This document shows, one piece after another, positions 58,885 to 64,000 of a DNA stretch of 64,000 nt. Each line of letters starts with the position of its first letter. Position 1 is the first letter of the stretch. A program made the translations under genes and the position numbers. The notes under the pieces were generated by a model. It was not told the DNA's origin and made no database searches. It saw only the letters and a list, made by a program, of their open reading frames with translations. This stretch comes from Rhizomys pruinosus (Eukaryota > Chordata > Mammalia > Rodentia > Spalacidae): positions 1,754,938 through 1,818,937 of the forward strand of contig VZQC01005585.1 of NCBI GenBank assembly GCA_009823505.1, given 5' to 3'.

Positions 58885-59330
58885 TTTCTTTTTTTATTGA
58901 AGTTTTGTGCCTACCATACAACATTTCTTAATCGAATTTATACCTCTTCCCTGCCAGAGTTCATGCATTCTGCCAGACATGTTTTGTATCTTTTTCTCAG
59001 TCCTTTTGTTGTTGTTGTTAATTTCTTCAACGTGGAGGTTTACTGTTTTGGGCAGAAGTTTAGTGTTTCAGTAGGTTCTTTGACCCAGTCTTTTTTGTTA
59101 TTGTTGTTCCTTCCAATTTGTATCACTTCAAAATATGCATATATACATGCCAATTTTTTTGGTCTTTCTAAGACAGAATCTCACTGTAGCATGAGCTGGC
59201 CTAGAACTCACTATATAGACCATGCTTGCCTTGAACTCACAGAGGTCCACCTACTTCTGCCTCTGGAGTACAGGGATTAGAGTGCAACACCACAACCGGC
59301 TTATTGTTAAAGAGGTTTTTATTTTTATAA
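58885..59330 (-). mobile_element. L1 3' UTR, split by a B1
   Basis: TTTTTTATTGAAGTTTTGTG, GTTCATGCATTCTGCCAGAC and TACTGTTTTGGGCAGAAGTT, then the B1 at 59152. It is a separate insertion from the L1 that follows, because the same 3' end starts again at 59325. Confidence 0.85.
59152..59300 (-). mobile_element. B1 SINE nested in L1 3' UTR
   Basis: TTTGGTCTTTCTAAGACAGA, GAACTCACTATATAGACCAT and CAACACCACAACCGGCT. Diverged. Confidence 0.9.
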
Positions 59331-62235
59331 AATATTTTATTGATGTTTTGTGTATTTCATACATCATGTTTCAGTCCAATTTAGACACATTCTCCTTTCC
59401 AAGCCCCCCAACACATCCCAGTTCATGCATTCTGCCATACATGTCTTGCATCTTTTTCTGTCTTTTTTACAGTTTATCTCTGCAGAGGTTTACTGTTTGG
59501 GGCAGAAGTTAACTATTTCAATTAGTTCTTTGACCCAGTCCTTATGTTGTTGTTTTTTCCCATTTGTATTTCTCCAAAATATGCCTACATAAACTTCACA
59601 TATATATCAAAATTATGACCTATGAAAACATGTGTTTAGGAATTCACATTTTCCCCCTTAATTTTATATTATTCTAAAACATGAATACATACCCTCCACC
59701 AATATACCTCAATTACAAAGTTTGAAAATAAGTGGTAAGTTAATTCTAGAGCCCATTAAGGGATTCACATTATAACAGCACAGTTGCTTTCAGATAAAAA
59801 GGAGGAGTGGCAATAAGGGGCAGCCTTGCCTGGTTCCCACCTTTAAGGGAAATGGTTCCAATTTTTCTCCATTTAGGATGATGTTGGCAGTGGGTTTTGC
59901 TATCTATATGGCTTTGATCATGTTGAGGAATGTTCCTTTCAGTCCTGTACCCTCTAGGACTTTAAACATGAAGGGATGCTGGATCTTGTCAAAGGCTATG
60001 TGTGCATCAACTGAGATGATCATGTGGTTTTTGTCTTTCAGTCCATTTATTTTTTATGATATTTATCATAAAACATCCCTGCATCTCTGGTATGAATCCA
60101 ACTTGATCATGATGGATGATCTTTTTGATGTGGGTCTGTATGAGATTTGCAAGTATTTTGTTGAGAATTCTTGCATCTATGTTCCTTAGTGAGATGGGTC
60201 TATAGCTTTCTTTTATGTTTGTATCTTTGCCTGGTTTTGGTATTAAAAGTGATACTGGCTTCATAGAAGGAGTTTAGGGAGAATTCCCTNTTTCAGATAA
60301 AAAGGAGGAGTGGCAATAAGGGGCAGCCTTGCCTGGTTCCCACCTTTAAGGGAAATGGTTCCAATTTTTCTCCATTTAGGATGATGTTGGCAGTGGGTTT
60401 TGCTATCTATATGGCTTTGATCATGTTGAGGAATGTTCCTTTCAGTCCTGTACCCTCTAGGACTTTAAACATGAAGGGATGCTGGATCTTGTCAAAGGCT
60501 ATGTGTGCATCAACTGAGATGATCATGTGGTTTTTGTCTTTCAGTCCATTTATTTTTTATGATATTTATCATAAAACATCCCTGCATCTCTGGTATGAAT
60601 CCAACTTGATCATGATGGATGATCTTTTTGATGTGGGTCTGTATGAGATTTGCAAGTATTTTGTTGAGAATTCTTGCATCTATGTTCCTTAGTGAGATGG
60701 GTCTATAGCTTTCTTTTATGTTTGTATCTTTGCCTGGTTTTGGTATTAAAAGTGATACTGGCTTCATAGAAGGAGTTTAGGGAGAATTCCCTCTGTATCC
60801 TTTTGAACAGTTTGAGTAGCAATGGTTGTAGGAACTCTTTAAATGTTTTATAGAATTCTGCATTAAACCATCTTGACCGGGCTTTTTTTAGATGGGAGGT
60901 TTTTAATTACATCTTCAATTTCCTCAAATATTATGGGTCTGTTTAAACTGTCAATCTCTTCTTGGTTAAGCTTTGTTGGTTCCCAGGATTTCAGATATTC
61001 ATGCATTTCTCTTTGGTTTTCAAATTTTAGTGGAGTATAGGTTTTTGAAGTATTCCCATATGATTGTCTGGATCTTTTCTTTGTCTGCTGTGATGTTTCC
61101 CCTTTCATCACAAATACTATTGATTTGGAGTTGGTTTTTTTGTTTTATTTTTTTTTTGTTTTGTTTTGTTAACTGGGCTAGAGTTTATCTTTTCAAAGAA
61201 CCAGCTTTTGGATTCATTGATTTTATGTGTTATCTTTGATTCTATTTCATTGATTTCTGCTCTAATTTTTGTTATTTCTTCCTATTTGTTGGATTTAGGG
61301 TTCATTTGTTGTCTCTCAAGTGCTTTTAGCTGCAGCATTAGGTCGTTTATTTGTTCCCTGTTTTTTGATGTGGGCACTTAGGGCTATAAATTTCCCTCTC
61401 AAGATTGCTTTTAAAGTATCCCACTGGTTTTATTATGTTGTATTGCCTTTTTCATTCAGTTCCATGAATACTTTTATTTCATTCTTTATTTCTTCCCTGA
61501 CCCATTCATTATTCAGATCTGTGTTTAGCCTCCATGTGTTCTTGTAGCTAGTTGGACTTATTCTGGTGTTCATATTGAACTTTATTGCAGTGTGGTCTGA
61601 TAGAATACATGGAATAATTTCTATCCATTTGTATTTGTTGAGGTTTCTTTTGTGCCCCAGTAAGTGGTCGATTTTAGAGAATGTTTCATGAGATGCTGAG
61701 TAGAAAGTATATTTTCTGATGTTTGAGTGGAATATTCTGTAGATGTCTGTGAGGTCCATTTAGTGTATTGTATTGTTCAGTTGTGATGTGTCTCTCTTTA
61801 TTTTTTGTCCTGTTGATCTATCCAAGGGGTGTGGTTAGGATTAATCCCTGTCTTGAGGTCCTGCAGAATAGTGTTTATAAAGTTAGGTGCACCAGAGTTT
61901 GGTGCATAGACATTTAAGATTATGAAGTCTTCATGGTTCATTTTTCCTTTGATAAGGATGTAATGACCCTCTTTGTCTCTTCTTATTAATTTTACTTTGA
62001 GATCTATTTTGTCTGATATTAGAATAGGCACTCCAGCTTGTTTCTTGGTACCATTTGCTTGGAATATTTTTTCCATCCTTTCACTCTAAGGTGGTGTCTG
62101 TCCTTGAGGGTGAGATGAGTTTCTTGTAGACAGCATATAGAAGGATTCTTCAGTTTCCTAATCTATTCTCCCAGTATATGCCTTTTGATTGGGGAGTTTA
62201 GACCATTAGTATTTAAGGTTATTATTGAGAGATGT
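59325..62235 (-). mobile_element. L1: 3' UTR fused to ORF2 (endonuclease and RT start)
   Basis: 3' UTR is 59325-59787. It joins at TTTCAGATA directly to RT (GGGCAGCCTTGCCTGG, the QGCPL motif). Everything from the catalytic Asp-Asp site to the ORF2 C-terminus is missing. Upstream on the minus strand RT continues (60007-60264: [20 protein letters not shown], then [20 protein letters not shown]), through the KNLPSKKSP motif (60863-61111) to the endonuclease. Endonuclease pieces are 61433-61759 (SHETFSKIDHLLGHKRNLNK) and 61798-62076 (MEKIFQANGTKKQAGVPILI, NVYAPNSGAPNF). ORF2 starts near 62235. Frames are broken, and 60291-60792 repeats 59788-60289 exactly (see findings). Confidence 0.88.
60290..60290. 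other. single N between identical 502-bp copies
   Basis: The N follows GGAGAATTCCCT and is followed by TTTCAGATAAAAAGG, the same sequence that starts at 59788. The sequence then repeats 59788-60289 base for base and continues past it at 60793. Best read as two overlapping contigs joined without merging. Confidence 0.95.
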
Positions 62236-63515
62236 GTGTTGTTTCCTTTTACCTTATTTTTTATTTGCATTCTTGGTCTAGGTTTATATTTAGTCTGTTA
62301 TGATTTTGTTGCTTTCTCTCTTTAATTGCTTAGAGATAGTTGCTCTTTTCCTCTGTTTTTTTTTTTTTTTTTTTTTGGATTGCTGTTGAGGATTTTCTGA
62401 AGTGTTGGTTCTTGGAACATGTATTCTTTCATCTTGTTCATTTCATGAAGAATTCTTCTTTCTCCTTCAACTATAATTGACATTTTTGCTGAGGTTAGTG
62501 GTCTAGGTGCATCTAAAGTCGTTTAGTACTGGGAACTTTGGTCCAAGCTTTTCAACTTTCATTAGTTTAAACACTGAAGAAGTCGGCGTGTGATCTGAAT
62601 GTTTTGCACCTTATATGTAACTTTTGGGGGCTTTTCAGTATTTGTTCTTTAGTTTTGAGCATCTGTGACCTTAACAATTATATGGCTGGGGAATTGTCTT
62701 CTGGTCTTGTCTATTGATGGTGGTTCTCATGTGCTTACTTATATTTGTCATGGTTTTTGTCTTTTTCGTTCAGTTTGAGATTATTTTTTCTTTATTATTC
62801 AGATTATGTAAGGTCCTTCAATACTGGTTCTCGATGGGATTTTTCTCCTTCCTCCTATCCCTATGATGTTGGAGGTTTGGGTCTTTTCATAGTGTCCTGC
62901 ATTTCCTGGTGTTCCAACTCTTTTGTTTTTTTTTTTTTAATTTTTTCATAATCTTTACTTGAGCATTCTACTTGGTCCATGTTATCTTGCAGGTCTGATA
63001 TTATTTTTTCTGCTTCTTCCATTCTGCTTCTGAGGTTTCTTCCCATCCTTTCATGTTGATTGGATGAATGCTCAATTTCCTTTTTCAATTCATGTGTGAT
63101 TTCTTTAGTATTTCCACATCCTTCTTGAGCCTGTCATTCTCATCTTGTAGCTCCTTGGTTCATTAGTCATTTTCTTTTTTCATTTCAGCCTGGGATCTTT
63201 TCAGCATTTCCACTTACTTCAGAAGTTTGTCATTTTCTCCCTTTAGTTCTTTCCAACATTTGTCATTATCTCTCTCTTGGTCTTTCTTGAGTTTTTCAAT
63301 CTCTCCCCTTAGTTCTTTCCAACGTTTGTCATTATCACCCTCTTGGTACTTCTTGAGTTTTTCATTCTCTTCCCTTAGTTCTCTAATTTCTTTGAATATG
63401 TCCTCTGTTTTTTTCTAAAGTCCATGTCTTGGTTTCTTTCCAGGGAGATCTCATTGTAGGAATCTTCTGTAGGGTTGGTAGACTTCGGTGTGGATCTATG
63501 ATGAGCTTTTCCCAT
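62236..63515 (-). mobile_element. L1 ORF1, decayed
   Basis: A start codon at 63515-63513 opens MGKAHHRSTPKSTNPTEDSY, a typical L1 ORF1 beginning. A Lys/Glu-rich coiled coil follows (63420-62860), including a 22-residue repeat. A further piece at 62861-63088 reads SNQHERMGRNLRSRMEEAEK, then ISDLQDNMDQ. The 3' part (62380-62560) matches the ORF1-ORF2 junction sequence of old L1/HAL1 types. Frames are interrupted. Confidence 0.75.
63245..63398 (-). repeat. 66-bp tandem repeat in L1 ORF1 coiled coil
   Basis: Two full 66-bp units and part of a third encode EKLKKDQERDNDKCWKELKG and EKLKKYQEGDNDKRWKELRG, i.e. 22 residues each. The period equals two 11-residue (hendecad) turns, or three heptads plus one residue. 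Confidence 0.9.
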
Positions 63516-63660
63516 GTTGTTTTCTGTGTGTGTGTGTGTGTGTGTGTGGCTTTGGCATGTGAATTCATTTTTATTTGTTTCTTTGGTGCCTTGATACCCT
63601 GTTGGCCAACTCACGCCATGCACTGAATGCATGCCAGTGTTGTGCTGTGTTGGCATCTAA
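63516..63660 (-). mobile_element. L1 5' UTR piece with (CA)n
   Basis: A (TG)n tract (63524-63548) sits just upstream of the ORF1 start, followed by GGCATGTGAATTCATTTT and other non-coding sequence. Whether this is a true 5' UTR is inferred from position. Confidence 0.5.
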
Positions 63661-64000
63661 ATCCAGTCTTTACTTCTTCACTGGTCAAGTCTCTATTCAG
63701 CTCTTACTCCATCTTTTGAGTGGGTCATTTGTTTTCTTACTTCCTTGTTTTTTAAGTAGTTTATATACTCTGGATGTTAATGCTCTGTCAGATGTATCAC
63801 TGGTGAAGGTTTCCTCCTACTCTATGGGTTTTCTCTTCACTTCATTGATTGTTTCTTTCACTGTACAGAAGCTATTGAATTTAATGAAATCCCACTTATC
63901 AATTGTTGACCTATTCCCTGTGCAGCTGCTGTATGACTTAGAAAGTCTTTTCCTATGCCTATCTCTTGTAGGTTGCTGCCAATGTTTTCTTCTGGCACCT
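63661..64000 (-). mobile_element. separate L1 ORF2 C-terminal fragment
   Basis: Minus-strand ORF2 near its C-terminus: CTCTTACTCCATCTTTTGAG, GTTTTTTAAGTAGTTTATAT, CTATGGGTTTTCTCTTCACT and TTTCTTTCACTGTACAGAAG. This region normally lies 3' of RT, so it is not part of the ORF1 just before it. It runs off the window edge. Confidence 0.85.

Overview
This window is mammalian nuclear DNA, almost certainly from a rodent of the mouse/jerboa group (Myodonta). It carries many B1 SINEs (7SL-derived, with the motif GTGGCACACGCCTTTAATCC), B2/B3 SINEs (tRNA-derived, sense start GGCTGGAGAGATGGCTCAG), composite B4/RSINE1 elements, rodent-type L1 3' UTRs, and long CA, TA and ATTT microsatellites. I cannot name the species. 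Base composition is AT-rich, with few CpGs. No complete protein-coding gene, no tRNA or rRNA gene and no CRISPR array can be supported. The window reads as intronic or intergenic DNA. The best coding evidence is one possible terminal exon on the minus strand (20471-20617), an acidic, Trp-containing C-terminal segment with a splice acceptor and a downstream AATAAA. A weaker 63-bp exon-like segment lies at 12360-12422. Neither could be assigned to a gene. Layout. 1-8 kb: pieces of L1 3' ends in both orientations, B1s, and an ancient repeat split by a short L1 tail. 8-14 kb: mostly unique sequence with a diverged tandem duplication near 9-9.8 kb. 14.6-15.7 kb: two L1 3' UTRs joined at an N. 17-34 kb: scattered B1, B2, B4, MIR, L2 and LTR-derived fragments with several microsatellites. 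34.1-41.1 kb: two plus-strand L1 copies. The first keeps a GC-rich 5' region, ORF1, endonuclease and the start of the reverse transcriptase (RT), then jumps to a 3' UTR. The second keeps RT to the C-terminus. 41.1-42.7 kb: a low-confidence class II endogenous-retrovirus-like gag remnant. 43-56 kb: unique DNA with SINEs, two old L1 3' fragments, local tandem duplications and a complex CA/CG tract. 56.0-58.5 kb: another plus-strand L1. 58.9-64.0 kb: minus-strand L1 sequence, including an ORF1 with a 22-residue coiled-coil repeat and an ORF2 truncated inside RT. All L1 frames are broken and I see no intact, transposition-competent copy. The observations most worth following are: an exact ~502-bp duplication flanking a single N at 60290, probably an assembly error; a ~52-bp L1-tail insertion with a 14-bp target-site duplication inside an older L1; a B2 subfamily with an internal duplication; a recurrent ~500-bp L1-tailed element; two L1 copies whose ORF2 is fused directly to the 3' UTR; and the orphan acidic exon. 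I found no new multi-gene system.
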